NCBI RefSeq assembly: GCF_007096885.1
Contig: NZ_VJNO01000022.1
Coordinates: 43,963-107,962, forward strand
Length of the DNA: 64,000 bases
Direction of reading: 5' to 3'
From: Streptomyces sp. 130
Lineage (GTDB): Bacteria > Actinomycetota > Actinomycetes > Streptomycetales > Streptomycetaceae
Made by a program: the position numbers and the translations under genes. The first letter of the stretch is position 1. Each line of letters begins with the position of its first letter. Shown here piece after piece: positions 43,957 through 53,151 of this stretch. The notes under the pieces are model-generated. The model did not search any database, was not told the DNA's origin, and saw only the letters and a program-made list of their open reading frames with translations.

Positions 43957-45880
43957 GGTGCGCCTCCCGGTCCCGGGCGCCGGGGGCGTCCGCCGCGTCG
44001 GCCCGCCCGACGACCCCGCCGCCCAGGGCCTCGGCCAGCGCGGCGGGGAGGCGGGTGTAAGGGGGCCGGCCGGGGTCGACGACCACGCTGCGCAGGCGGC
44101 TGCGGCCCAGGGCGCGGATGTGGGCCGCCACGGCCGCGGCGTCGTCGACGCCCGTACGGCCCACCGGGCCGGGCCCCGGACGGCCGCCGCGGCTCACCGC
44201 GAGCGGCACGTTGCCCCGGCCGTCGGTGGCGACGACCAGCAGCGCCTCGACCAGTCCGGCGCTGTGGTGCCGGAACGCCCGCCGCAGCGCCTGTCCGGCC
44301 AGGTCGAGCCCGTGGGCGAGCGGGGTGGCCCGTCCGGGGTGCCGGGCCAGCGCGGCGGCGATGCGGGGGTCCCGGGTGGAGCGGGCGGTGAAGGCGCGGG
44401 CCCGGAGCTCGTCCGGCTCGCCCCCGCCGCCGACCTCGACCACGTGGACGGAGGCCCGGGTGACGTAGGCCCAGCGCAGGAACGGTTCGAGGTCCGGGTA
44501 CCAGTCCCAGCCGCCCCGGCACGTGTGGTCGAGGACCAGGGTGAGCATCCGTACGGGCTCCGGGGCCCGGACATAGCCGCGCAGGTCCGCCGGGGCGATG
44601 ACCAGCGGGCCTCCCGCGCCGCCCCGGACGGCCCGGTACTTCGCGGCCTCCATCGCGGTGCGGACCGGGGCCAGGTCCCACAGGTCGCGGGCGCGCCGCA
44701 CCCCGATGACCGGTCCGCGCGAGGCCCGCGTCCCCGCGTGGCGCCTGGCCGGCACCCGGAGCGTGGCCTCGCCGCGTCCCGGGCCCGCCGCGTCCTCCGG
44801 GTACGGGAGGTCCGCAGCCGGTGGCGGTTCCCCGGGCGCCGCCGCCGGGCCGAGCGGCTGCGCGGATTCCGGCCCGTGCACGGGGACGCCCGCTTCGGCC
44901 TCCTGCTCCGCGCCGCGAAGGGGCTCCGGGCGCGGCAGCGGGCGGCCCGCGTCCGGCGGCTCGGGGACCTCCCGGTCCGGGGCGCGCTCCGGCCGCGTCC
45001 GGGGGCGGAGCGGGGTGCGGAGCCGGATGAGCCGCGCGGCGCGGTCCACGTGGGCGGGGGTGACGGGGAGGGGGCCGGTGCGCGGCTCGTCCGGCGGGGC
45101 GTCCGCCCCGTCCAGCCGGGCCAGGGCGCGGGCGATGCGGGCCAGGGCGAGTGCGCGCCGGTTGCCGCCGCCTTCCCGCTCGTCCAGGAGGTCCAGCACG
45201 GCCGCGGCGGCCTCGTCGGTGAGTGCGACGCGGGGCCGGGGGGTCCGCGGGTCGAGGGCCGTCGCCCAGCCGGCGGGGAGCGGGCCGAGCGGGTCGGGGC
45301 CGGGGCGCGGGCGCAGGCCGGGGGCGGCGAGGCGCAGGGCGAAGCGGTCCAGGAGGTGCGGGGAGAGGAGCGCGGCGTCCTCGGACCGGCAGCACGCCAG
45401 CCACCGTGCGCGGGGCCGCCAGTGGTGCCGGATGCCGGAGTGTTCCAGGGCGGCGGTGTCCTGGCCGAGCAGCTGGACGGCGGCGCGCCGGCCGGGGACG
45501 CTGAGCCGGGCGAGGTCGGGGACGACGACCAGCCGGGGCCCGTCGTCGGGCTCGGCCAGGGGCCCGGGTCCGAAGGTGAACCCGATGCCTTCCGGGCCCC
45601 GGCGCACCCGTGGGCGTATCCACAGGTCCTCGTCCACCGTGGCGGAGTCCAGCACGGTCCGGGGCGCGGGGCGGCCCGCCGGATGCCCGCACGAGCGGCC
45701 GAGCAGCTGTGCGAACGCCCGGGCGACGACCGGCAGGTGCTCGGGCGGGACGTCGAAGAGCAGGACTCCGGCGAGCGACGGATCGAGCGCGGCGGAGACG
45801 AGCACGGTGTGCAGGCGTCCCAGGTCCCCGTCCGGCTCCTCCGGGTCCTGGTCCCACGCCGCTCGCTCCGGCATCCGCAC
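43949..45880 (-). CDS. ChlD/BchD-like vWA protein
   Basis: A 643-residue protein: an N-terminal AAA-like half without a Walker A motif, an acidic Pro-rich middle (~300-400) and a C-terminal von Willebrand A-like domain with VVATDGRGNVPLAV, a classic ChlD signature. The MIDAS motif is degenerate: DHTCR at ~451 instead of DxSxS. Together with the ChlI-like gene upstream it resembles a Mg-chelatase I/D pair, but no chelatase H subunit is present. The start at GTG 45880 lies 1 nt after the ChlI-like stop; ATG 45874 is possible. Confidence 0.8.
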   Translation of the reverse strand: MRMPERAAWDQDPEEPDGDLGRLHTVLVSAALDPSLAGVLLFDVPPEHLPVVARAFAQLLGRSCGHPAGRPAPRTVLDSATVDEDLWIRPRVRRGPEGIGFTFGPGPLAEPDDGPRLVVVPDLARLSVPGRRAAVQLLGQDTAALEHSGIRHHWRPRARWLACCRSEDAALLSPHLLDRFALRLAAPGLRPRPGPDPLGPLPAGWATALDPRTPRPRVALTDEAAAAVLDLLDEREGGGNRRALALARIARALARLDGADAPPDEPRTGPLPVTPAHVDRAARLIRLRTPLRPRTRPERAPDREVPEPPDAGRPLPRPEPLRGAEQEAEAGVPVHGPESAQPLGPAAAPGEPPPAADLPYPEDAAGPGRGEATLRVPARRHAGTRASRGPVIGVRRARDLWDLAPVRTAMEAAKYRAVRGGAGGPLVIAPADLRGYVRAPEPVRMLTLVLDHTCRGGWDWYPDLEPFLRWAYVTRASVHVVEVGGGGEPDELRARAFTARSTRDPRIAAALARHPGRATPLAHGLDLAGQALRRAFRHHSAGLVEALLVVATDGRGNVPLAVSRGGRPGPGPVGRTGVDDAAAVAAHIRALGRSRLRSVVVDPGRPPYTRLPAALAEALGGGVVGRADAADAPGARDREAHHG

Positions 45881-45881
45881 G

Positions 45882-46829
45882 TCAGCCGAAGAGCTCGTCG
45901 AGCGCGGACTCCTCTTCCGGCCCCCAGGCCGGCTCGGGCCCGTGCACCGAGTCGGGCCTGCGGTGGCGCAGGGCGAGCGGTACCACCCGGCGCACATGGG
46001 AACGCTCCACGGACCGGGCGCCGTCCCTCGCGGCGAGGGCGCGGGCCGCCTTGGCCACCAGCAGGTCGCCCCGCTGGCCGACGGCGCCGGTGAGGGCGGC
46101 GGCCTCGGCGCAGAGCCTGCTGACGGCCGGGTCCAGCCGGACGGCGGACAGCCGTTCCCGGGCGGCGGTCAGGGCCTCCCGCAGGCGCCTGTTGTCGTCC
46201 TCGGCGGCCCGTGACCAGGCGGAGCCGGCGACGAGGCGTTCCTCCTCGAAGGCGAGCACGGTGGTGATCATCCGGTGCCGCTCCTCGATGTCCAGCTCGG
46301 CGGCGGTCACCATCAGCCCGAACCGGTCGAGCAGCTGGGCCCGCAGGCTGCCCTCCTCGGGGTTCATCGTGCCGACGAGCCCGAACGAGACATGCGTCTC
46401 GGTGTCGATGCCCTCCCGCTGGACGGACAGGACCCCGGTGGAGACGACGTCGAGGATGATGTTGACGATGTGGTCGTCCAGAAGGTTGACCTCGTCGATG
46501 TAGAGCAGCCCCTTCTCGTGCGCCTCCTCCAGGAGGCCGGGCTGCCGTCGCGCCTCGCCGTGCATCAGGGCGTCCAGCTCCCAGCCGCCGAGCACCCGGT
46601 CGTCGGTCGCGTTGATCGGCAGGGTCACGGGCAGGCATCCGCCGGTCATCAGCGCGAAGGCCCGCACCACGGTGGACTTGGCCGTGCCGCGCCGGCCCGC
46701 GATGAGGACGCCGCCGATGGCCGGTGCGATGTAGTTCAGCTCCAGGGCCAGCTTCAGCTCGTCCTGCCCGACGATGCGGCTGTACGGGAGGATCGGCGCG
46801 GGTAACGCCTCGGCCGCCGCGTCGCTCAC
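45882..46829 (-). CDS. ChlI/MoxR-like AAA+ ATPase
   Basis: A 315-residue AAA+ protein of the Mg-chelatase I-subunit type: Walker A GRRGTAKS (45-52), ATDDRVLGGWELD, KGLLYIDEVNLLDDHIVN (Walker B) and GTMNPEEG (sensor 1). These ATPases remodel a vWA partner, here the next gene. The GTG start overlaps the stop of the TRYPCO1-like gene (GTGA, 46829-46826). Confidence 0.92.
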   Translation of the reverse strand: MSDAAAEALPAPILPYSRIVGQDELKLALELNYIAPAIGGVLIAGRRGTAKSTVVRAFALMTGGCLPVTLPINATDDRVLGGWELDALMHGEARRQPGLLEEAHEKGLLYIDEVNLLDDHIVNIILDVVSTGVLSVQREGIDTETHVSFGLVGTMNPEEGSLRAQLLDRFGLMVTAAELDIEERHRMITTVLAFEEERLVAGSAWSRAAEDDNRRLREALTAARERLSAVRLDPAVSRLCAEAAALTGAVGQRGDLLVAKAARALAARDGARSVERSHVRRVVPLALRHRRPDSVHGPEPAWGPEEESALDELFG

Positions 46830-47239
46830 GAGGGCGCCACCACCGTGGACACCCGCTCCTCGCGTCCCGGCTGCCAGCGGAAGGTGACCTGGATCTGCGC
46901 CTCCGCCCCGGCCTTGACCACGGCCGCCATCCCCGCCTCGAAGGTGATGCCGACCTGGAGCTCGACCTCGTCGGGCCGCAGCCCGTCCCCGAGGTCGCCC
47001 AGCCTGCGCATCGCCTGGGAGGCGCAGCGCCGGGCGAGGTCGAGGCCGTCCCCGTACAGATCGTGCGCCGCCCCGAGCGCCCGGCGGCCGGCCCCGGCCC
47101 CGTCCCGGGTCTCCTCGCTGCCGTAGAGGGAGTCGGCATCGGTGACGGGGAGCCCGGTGGCGGCGAACGTCTCCGCGTCCACGACCACCGGGATGGGGCC
47201 GTCCTCGCCGGGTGCGGGTGAACCCACTACTACGGCCAT
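46826..47239 (-). CDS. TRYPCO1-like (CU044_2847 family) protein
   Basis: A 137-residue protein whose core matches the CU044_2847/trypsin-co-occurring domain 1 pattern: RPDEVELQVGITFEAG, then KAGAEAQIQVTFRW. Proteins of this family occur beside conflict-system proteases and ATPases, and their function is unknown. It begins the second set in this block. A CCTTG-N5-CAAGG inverted repeat lies 24 nt upstream of its start. Confidence 0.8.
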   Translation of the reverse strand: MAVVVGSPAPGEDGPIPVVVDAETFAATGLPVTDADSLYGSEETRDGAGAGRRALGAAHDLYGDGLDLARRCASQAMRRLGDLGDGLRPDEVELQVGITFEAGMAAVVKAGAEAQIQVTFRWQPGREERVSTVVAPS

Positions 47240-47262
47240 CTCTACCCCCGTAACGCCAACTG

Positions 47263-47277
47263 CCTTGCGTCACAAGG
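47263..47277. promoter_or_regulatory. CCTTG-N5-CAAGG inverted repeat
   Basis: A perfect 5-bp inverted repeat with a 5-nt spacer (CGTCA) in the 68-nt gap between the TIR-STAND gene and the second TRYPCO1-like gene. Possible operator; too short to be certain. Confidence 0.25.
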
Positions 47278-47307
47278 TTACTGATGAAGACTCAGCCGGA
47301 CCAGCCC

Positions 47308-50301
47308 TCAGATCATCTGCGGCTCGAAGTCCCAGTACGGCCTGTTCCGGGAACGGGCCGACACGGTGTGCACGTGCTGCGCGCCGAGCGTCGCCACCAG
47401 GTCGTCCAGGGCCTCCGTCTCGACCTTCTCGGCGCGCTGCCTCTCCCGGACTCCGCGCAGATCCGCGGCGTGGGCGATGCGGGCGGAGAGCGTCAGGGGA
47501 TGGGTGCGGCCCAGGACCTCGATGGCGCGCGTGACCAGGGAGTCGGTCAGGGCCGCGGCCCCTTCCACGTCGCCGATCAGATTGCGCACGGCGGAGGCGT
47601 TGATGGCGCAGCCCAGCGTCCAGGGGTGGTGCTCGCCGACGGCACGGCCCATGTCGGCGAGCGACTCCTCCAGCAGGTGGTACGCCTGCTGGCGCTCCCC
47701 GACGCTGCGGAGGATCAGAGCGTGGTTGGCGCGGGTCCCCGCCACGTACGGGTGCTCCTCGCCCAGCATGTCCACGTAGCCCTGGACGACCTTCTCGCTT
47801 ATGGCCCGGGCCTGGTCGATGTCGGCGTGCTCACGGGCGAAGAAGCTCTGGCTGGCGGCGAACATCATGGTCAGCGGGTCGTCTTCGCCGAGCACGCGTT
47901 CACCGCGCTCCAGCACCCGGGTGAACAGCACCGCAGCCTTGTTCCGCTCGCCCCCGCGGTACTGGCAGAGCGCCAGGTTGTGCTCGGCGCGCAGGGTCTG
48001 CGGGTTGTCGGCACCCATCACGGTCCGGTGGACGCGGGCGCTCAGCGACTGAATCGACTGGGCCTCGTGGTACCGGCCGAGAAGGCGCAGATCGGTGGCG
48101 TAGTTGATCTCGGAGTAGAGCGTCCAGGCGTGACGCGGACGCAGCAGCTGGCGGCGTGCTTCCAGGGTGCGCCGGTTGAGTTCCAGCGCCTCTTCGTAGC
48201 GGCCGAGAAGGCGCATGGACGTACCGAGGTTGTTCTGGGCACTGAGCGTGCGGGAGTCCTGCTCGCCCAGCAGTTCCCGGTACTGCGTCAGGACCCAGCT
48301 CGACAGCTCCTGCGCCTCCGCGTAACGGCCGAGCCCCCTGAGGTCCGCCGCGAGACCGCCGGCCGCCCGGAGGTGTTCCAGGTCCTGGGGTCCGCGTTCG
48401 TCCCTCAGGTGGTCGACGACCGCCCGTTCGATGGCCTCGGTCCCGGCGTAGTCGCCCACGGCACGCAGCAGGTTGGCGTAGTGGTGGCTCACGTCCCAGA
48501 CGCGCGGGTGGGTCTCCCCCAGCAGTTCGCGCCAGGCCGTCAGGGCGCGCTCGCCGAGCTTGATCCCGGCCCGGTACTCACCGGAGAGGTACATGTACCG
48601 CAGGCAGTTGAGCACGAGGGTGTGCACCGCGGGGTCCGGGCTGCGCAGGACGTCGGCCCACTTCAGGTGCGGGGTGACCTCGGCGTAGCGGGGCCAGAGC
48701 CGGGTGTCCGTCGGGCGGCCGGGGTCGGCGGCGGCGAGTGCGCGGCGGACGACGTCGATGAACTCCTGCCGGTCCTGGTCGGGCATGTCCTTGCGCACGA
48801 TCTGGTGGACCATGCGGTGCAGGTAGAGCGACTCGCCCGACGACGCCTCGTCCACGGCGGACTCGTGGGACTCCAGCCGCACCACGGAGTACTGGCGCAG
48901 CTGGCCGATGGCCCTGTTCCACAGCAGCGGATCGTTCAGCAGCCCGGAGAGCTGTTCGGGCAGCTCTCCCGACGGCATCTCCTTCAGCAGGCGTACGGGG
49001 ATGGAGCCGGGTGCGAAGAAGCTGCACAGGCGCAGCAGGTCGACGGACTCGGGGACGGTGTCCCGGAGCTTGTTCAGCAGTATCGACCAGGCGGTCTGGA
49101 AGGCGAGCGGGAAGTCCGCGGACACCTTGACGACGTCCTGGTCGATGCCGCCGTTGAGGAGTTCGATGTACTCCTCGACGGACATGTCCGAGTCGTTCAG
49201 CCACCCCGCGGTCTGGTCGAGCAGCAGCGGCAGGTCCTCCAGCGCGTCGGCGAGCTGGTCGGCCTCGGCCGGGGTCAGGCGCGGCGCGCGGCGGCGGATG
49301 AAGGCCACGGACTCGTCGCGCCGGTAGACGGGCACCTCGACCAGATTGCTGTTGTGCTCGCTCCACTCCGGGTTGCGGGAGGTGATGAGCACGTGTCCCG
49401 GGCCGGTGGGCACCAGGTCCCAGATCTGGTCGGGCTCGTCGGCGCCGTCCAGGATCAGCAGCCAGTGGGAGTGCGGGTCGCCCCTGCGCAGCGAGTCGCG
49501 GACGGCGCGGAGCCGTTCACCGTATTCCGGGCCGGTGGACAGGCCGAGTTCGGGGGCGAGTTCGGCGAGCTTCTGCCGGTAGAGGGCGCGCCGGTCGGCG
49601 GGGACCCACCAGACGACGTCGTAGTCGGAGCCGAAGCGGTAGACGTACTCGGCGGCCAGCTGGGTCTTGCCGACGCCGGACATGCCGTGCAGCGTCACCA
49701 CGCCCGCGCCGGTGCCCGCCTCCTGCAGCGCCTGGTACGTCTCGGCCAGCAGCCCCTCGCGGCCGGTGAACCGGGTGTTGCGGCGCGGCACCCCGCCCCA
49801 GACCTCGGGGGTGTCCGCGGGGTAGCGGGGCCCGGGCCGCGCGGCGGCGTCCTCCGGGAGCGGGCCGGCGGGCAGCCCCAGGCGGGAGAGCAGCCGGCGC
49901 TCCGCCTCGTCCGCACCGACGTTGGTCAGGTCGGCGGCGGCGAACGCCGAGGTCGCGCCGGGCAGGGCCGCGGTGGTGATGGACACGGCGGCGAAGCGGT
50001 CCTGATCGGGCGCGACCACCTCGCGCAGGGCCCGGTTCCACTCCTCGTGGCTGCGGGGGCCCAGCTGGAAGTACCAGTCGCTGAGGAGCACCAGGATCTG
50101 TCCGCGCGCGAGCATCAGGTCGCGGAGCGATTCCTCCAGCGGCACGTCGACCGGCGGGTCCCAGCGCTGCTGGACGACCGACACCCCGCGCCGCTCCAGC
50201 CGGTCCGCGATCCACGCCGCCCAGGCCCGGTTGTAACCGGCGAAGCTCAGGGTGACGGTCTGCGCCCCGTTTGCTCCAACTTGCTTACGCGTAGCGGGCA
50301 T
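47308..50301 (-). CDS. fxsT: TIR - NB-ARC - TPR STAND protein (FxsT-like)
   Basis: A 997-residue protein: TIR domain (~15-110: VTLSFAGYNRAWAAWIADRL, SHEEWNRAL), NB-ARC (Walker A GMSGVGKTQ at 206-213, LLILDGADEPDQ, HVLITSRN), a winged-helix region, and 8-10 TPR units (~540-960) with LGRY.EA motifs. It ends YWDFEPQMI. Tetratricopeptide proteins of this type accompany FxSxx-COOH peptides, and elsewhere a separate TIR-like protein (FxsC) is encoded; here TIR is fused. AGGGAG precedes the ATG. It lies downstream of the peptide-modification genes and may sense or use their product; this is inference. Confidence 0.85.
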   Translation of the reverse strand: MPATRKQVGANGAQTVTLSFAGYNRAWAAWIADRLERRGVSVVQQRWDPPVDVPLEESLRDLMLARGQILVLLSDWYFQLGPRSHEEWNRALREVVAPDQDRFAAVSITTAALPGATSAFAAADLTNVGADEAERRLLSRLGLPAGPLPEDAAARPGPRYPADTPEVWGGVPRRNTRFTGREGLLAETYQALQEAGTGAGVVTLHGMSGVGKTQLAAEYVYRFGSDYDVVWWVPADRRALYRQKLAELAPELGLSTGPEYGERLRAVRDSLRRGDPHSHWLLILDGADEPDQIWDLVPTGPGHVLITSRNPEWSEHNSNLVEVPVYRRDESVAFIRRRAPRLTPAEADQLADALEDLPLLLDQTAGWLNDSDMSVEEYIELLNGGIDQDVVKVSADFPLAFQTAWSILLNKLRDTVPESVDLLRLCSFFAPGSIPVRLLKEMPSGELPEQLSGLLNDPLLWNRAIGQLRQYSVVRLESHESAVDEASSGESLYLHRMVHQIVRKDMPDQDRQEFIDVVRRALAAADPGRPTDTRLWPRYAEVTPHLKWADVLRSPDPAVHTLVLNCLRYMYLSGEYRAGIKLGERALTAWRELLGETHPRVWDVSHHYANLLRAVGDYAGTEAIERAVVDHLRDERGPQDLEHLRAAGGLAADLRGLGRYAEAQELSSWVLTQYRELLGEQDSRTLSAQNNLGTSMRLLGRYEEALELNRRTLEARRQLLRPRHAWTLYSEINYATDLRLLGRYHEAQSIQSLSARVHRTVMGADNPQTLRAEHNLALCQYRGGERNKAAVLFTRVLERGERVLGEDDPLTMMFAASQSFFAREHADIDQARAISEKVVQGYVDMLGEEHPYVAGTRANHALILRSVGERQQAYHLLEESLADMGRAVGEHHPWTLGCAINASAVRNLIGDVEGAAALTDSLVTRAIEVLGRTHPLTLSARIAHAADLRGVRERQRAEKVETEALDDLVATLGAQHVHTVSARSRNRPYWDFEPQMI

Positions 50302-50383
50302 TCAACCGTCTCCCTGACCTCGTTGTGAGCCGTTTTCAAGATACACCGGGGCATGCTCGCGCCGGTTGCGAACGCGTGGCCGC

Positions 50384-51775
50384 TCAACTCCTGGATGAGC
50401 CGTTCCTCTGCTGCCATATCACTTTGGCGGTGGCCACATACGCCTCCGCACGCGCAAGGTGCCCCGCGGGGGGCGGTGAATCCTCCAGACGGTGGTAGAC
50501 CGAGATCATCTCGTTGACGAGCGTCCGGCCTTCGGGGGTGAGCGCCGCCGACCCGGCCAGCACCGGCAGTACGGCCCCGACCTGCTGCCGGCAGCGCGCG
50601 TGCTCGGCCCAGGCCGCGTCCCGGTGCGTCACGCGCCGGGCGCCCAGCGCGAAGCGCTGCCAGTAGTCGGCGAGCGCGAGGTGGGAATAGGCGCCCTGGA
50701 GCAGCCCGTCGAAGGGCCGGGGATCAGGGCGCCAGGGCGCGAAGTGCCGGGGCGTCGCGTCCTCCCGGTGCAGCGGGACGAGGGCGCAGAGGGCGGCGAG
50801 CTTCGTGTGCTGGAGCTCGTGCACGAGCGTGGAGGCGAAGTACGCGGGGGTGGCGGGCTTGCTGCTGAGGACCGCGCCGAACGCCTCGCGCCGGGTGCCG
50901 CTGCAGTGCGCGGCGCTGCGGCCGGCGGGCCCGGAGCCGGGCGGCGGTCCGAGCGGAACCATGCAGCGCAGCAGGACGGCGGCCTCGGTGAGCCGGTGCT
51001 CCCCGCCCAGGCGCAGCAGCGGCTCGACCCCGGACCAGGACTCGATCCACGCCTTGCGCTCCCAGTCGTCGATCTGGGTGGAGCCGCTCAGCCCGTGCGC
51101 TTCGAGCCCGCTGCCCAGCGTCCGGTACGGGTCGAGGTCGTCCAGCGCCACGGGTCCCGCCCCGGGCACCACGGCCGGCAGCTGGGCCACGGGCACCCAG
51201 CGGGGGTCCGCCGAGCTCGTCGTCCCGTCCTGCTGGACCCGGACGGTGAAGGGCGCGCCGTCGGCCGGGCGCACCGCCAGCTTCCCGTCGCACCGGTGGA
51301 GTTCGACCGGTCCGGTCTCCGCGCGCACCGCCCCCAGCGTGGGCAGCGACAGCAGTCCGCCACGGGGACCGAGCCGCACCCGGAACTCCACGCCGGCCCG
51401 TACCCCCGCCGCCGCGGCCACCGCCGTCAGGTGGGCCAGGTCGGCCCGGAGGTCCGGTCCGGCCGGGTCGTCCGAGGTGAGTCCGCCCAGCAGCCGCCCG
51501 GCCCACGGTCCCACCATGGGGTGGAACAGGACGGTGCGCACCGCTGCCCGGTCCGTGCGTTCGGCGGCTTCGAGGAGCGACCAGTCCGCGCGGAGCCGGT
51601 TCAGGAGCGGTGGCGGGCACACATCGGCCGGGGCCGCCTCCGCCGCGTCGAGCACCGCCCGCAGGAGGACGAGGCGGCGGGTGTCCTGGTCGCGGACGAG
51701 CAGGCCCAGGGAGGCGGCGTCGCCCTCGGTGCGGCCGAGTTCGCGCAGGACGTGGTCGGGGACGGCAGAACTCAT
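50384..51775 (-). CDS. HExxH-motif peptide-modification enzyme
   Basis: A 463-residue protein with HELQH at 319-323 (STLVHELQHTKLAAL) after a long helical N-terminal half. Proteins of this kind beside FxsB are named HExxH motif-containing peptide-modification proteins, and some have been described as 2-oxoglutarate-dependent peptide beta-hydroxylases rather than proteases. The ATG overlaps the fxsB stop (ATGA, 51775-51772), so the two enzymes are made together. The substrate is most likely the FxsA product. That assignment rests on gene context. Confidence 0.85.
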   Translation of the reverse strand: MSSAVPDHVLRELGRTEGDAASLGLLVRDQDTRRLVLLRAVLDAAEAAPADVCPPPLLNRLRADWSLLEAAERTDRAAVRTVLFHPMVGPWAGRLLGGLTSDDPAGPDLRADLAHLTAVAAAAGVRAGVEFRVRLGPRGGLLSLPTLGAVRAETGPVELHRCDGKLAVRPADGAPFTVRVQQDGTTSSADPRWVPVAQLPAVVPGAGPVALDDLDPYRTLGSGLEAHGLSGSTQIDDWERKAWIESWSGVEPLLRLGGEHRLTEAAVLLRCMVPLGPPPGSGPAGRSAAHCSGTRREAFGAVLSSKPATPAYFASTLVHELQHTKLAALCALVPLHREDATPRHFAPWRPDPRPFDGLLQGAYSHLALADYWQRFALGARRVTHRDAAWAEHARCRQQVGAVLPVLAGSAALTPEGRTLVNEMISVYHRLEDSPPPAGHLARAEAYVATAKVIWQQRNGSSRS

Positions 51776-52983
51776 GGGGGGTCTCCAGCGGTTGCTTCGG
51801 CGAGCCGGTCCGCGAGGTGGCGGATCAGCCGTTCGAGGTCGGCGCAGTAGACGGAGGGGTTTTGGAAGCCGTTGTCTGCGCGGTAGCGGTGTGCGTAGTG
51901 GCCGCCCCCGCACACGTTCAGCAGCGGGCAGGCCCGGCAGGCGGCGGCGAGCGCGCCGGCCCCCGCCTGGCGGGCGGCCACACCGGGGTGGCGCAGCGCC
52001 TCGTCGAAGGTGTGGTGGAAGACGTCGAGGCCGGTGGCGGCGGCCCCGTCGTACGCGGACTTGAGCGAGTCGACCTGCTCGATGGAGCCGTCCGTCTCGA
52101 CCACGACCGCGTTGAGCGGGTCCAGGCCGAGCGATTCGGTCGCCGCGGGCAGCCCGAGGAGCAGCGCGAAGCACTCCTCGAACAGCCGGACGCGGGTCTC
52201 TCGCCGGGGCGCCCCCCACCAGCGGTCGAAGACCGCGCACAGCCAGTCGCCGTACGGGGTGGGGCGCCCGGGCCCGGTGGCGGGGGCGAGGCCCGGCGGG
52301 GGGCTGGACCAGTTGCCGTGCGGCAGCAGGAGGTCCAGGGCCGGCGGGCGCAGGGCGAGCAGCGATTCGTACATCTCGACCGGGTCGGTGCGCGGGTCGA
52401 CGACGGTGAGGATGCCCGCGTATGCCTCGGGGTGGTGGTCGGCCAGGAGCCGCGCGCCCCGGGAGGCGGCGGGCCAGGAGGGGCGGCCCGCGTGGTCGGT
52501 GCGCAGGGTGTTGTGGGCGGCGAGTCCGCCGTCGAGGCTGATGCCGACGCGGATGCCGTGCCGGGCGAGCGTGCCGATGTCCGGGGCCGTGAGCAGCGTG
52601 GCGTTGGTCTGCACGGTGGCGCGTACGGCGCAGCCGGCCGGCACCCGTTCGCGCACCGCGTCGGCGAGGGCCGCCAGCCTGCCCGGCCCGGCGAGCAGGG
52701 GTTCGCCGCCGTGCAGGACGAGGGCGACGCTGCCGAGCCGGTGGGCGGCGGCGTGCTCGGCGATCCGGGCGGCGGTGCGGTCCAGGACGGCGGGCGACGC
52801 GGCGGCCGGGCGGTCGCGCCAGGTGCGGTCGGGGCCCTCGTACAGGTAGCAGTAGCGGCAGGCCAGGTTGCAGCGGCCGTGCACCTTCACGATGAACTGC
52901 CCGAAGGGCACCGGTTCGGCGCCCGGCGCCCCCTGTGCGTCATGCTCCGTGCGCCGTCCCCGCGGCGTCGTCCGTCCAGCCAC
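51772..52983 (-). CDS. fxsB: FxsB-family radical SAM/SPASM cyclophane synthase
   Basis: A 403-residue radical SAM enzyme. The [4Fe-4S] motif is C38-NLA-C42-RY-C45 in GRCNLACRYCY, followed by HGGEPLL and GISLDG. The C-terminal cysteines in CRACPLLNVCGGG and PSVYCADL form a SPASM-like region for auxiliary clusters. FxsB enzymes link an aromatic side chain to the beta carbon two residues away, giving three-residue cyclophanes. The start is GTG 52983. The precursor gene lies 168 nt upstream on the same strand. Confidence 0.93.
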   Translation of the reverse strand: MAGRTTPRGRRTEHDAQGAPGAEPVPFGQFIVKVHGRCNLACRYCYLYEGPDRTWRDRPAAASPAVLDRTAARIAEHAAAHRLGSVALVLHGGEPLLAGPGRLAALADAVRERVPAGCAVRATVQTNATLLTAPDIGTLARHGIRVGISLDGGLAAHNTLRTDHAGRPSWPAASRGARLLADHHPEAYAGILTVVDPRTDPVEMYESLLALRPPALDLLLPHGNWSSPPPGLAPATGPGRPTPYGDWLCAVFDRWWGAPRRETRVRLFEECFALLLGLPAATESLGLDPLNAVVVETDGSIEQVDSLKSAYDGAAATGLDVFHHTFDEALRHPGVAARQAGAGALAAACRACPLLNVCGGGHYAHRYRADNGFQNPSVYCADLERLIRHLADRLAEATAGDPP

Positions 52984-53151
52984 TCACGCACCCCCGTGCT
53001 GTACGCCGGCCGAGGCACCCCCGTACCGGCCCGGGGCGAGTGTTCCCGGTGTGGGACAGCGCCAGGCACACCCGGGTGACGATGTCTCGATCGGGTGCAC
53101 CACGGGCCGGAATCGTGTGGTGCCGGCAAGCGGCCTCGCCGGCGGCCCGGC
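52984..53151. promoter_or_regulatory. Hairpin-rich gap between fxsA and fxsB
   Basis: The 168-nt gap has several short inverted repeats when read on the minus strand, such as CACCAC...GTGGTG and CCGGC...GCCGG. A partial terminator here would allow more precursor than enzyme to be made. No single stem is strong. Confidence 0.35.

Noticed and set aside
45882..47239. True magnesium chelatase (ChlI/ChlD)
   Set aside because: No ChlH or porphyrin pathway genes are nearby, and the context is TRYPCO1, CHAT and STAND genes.
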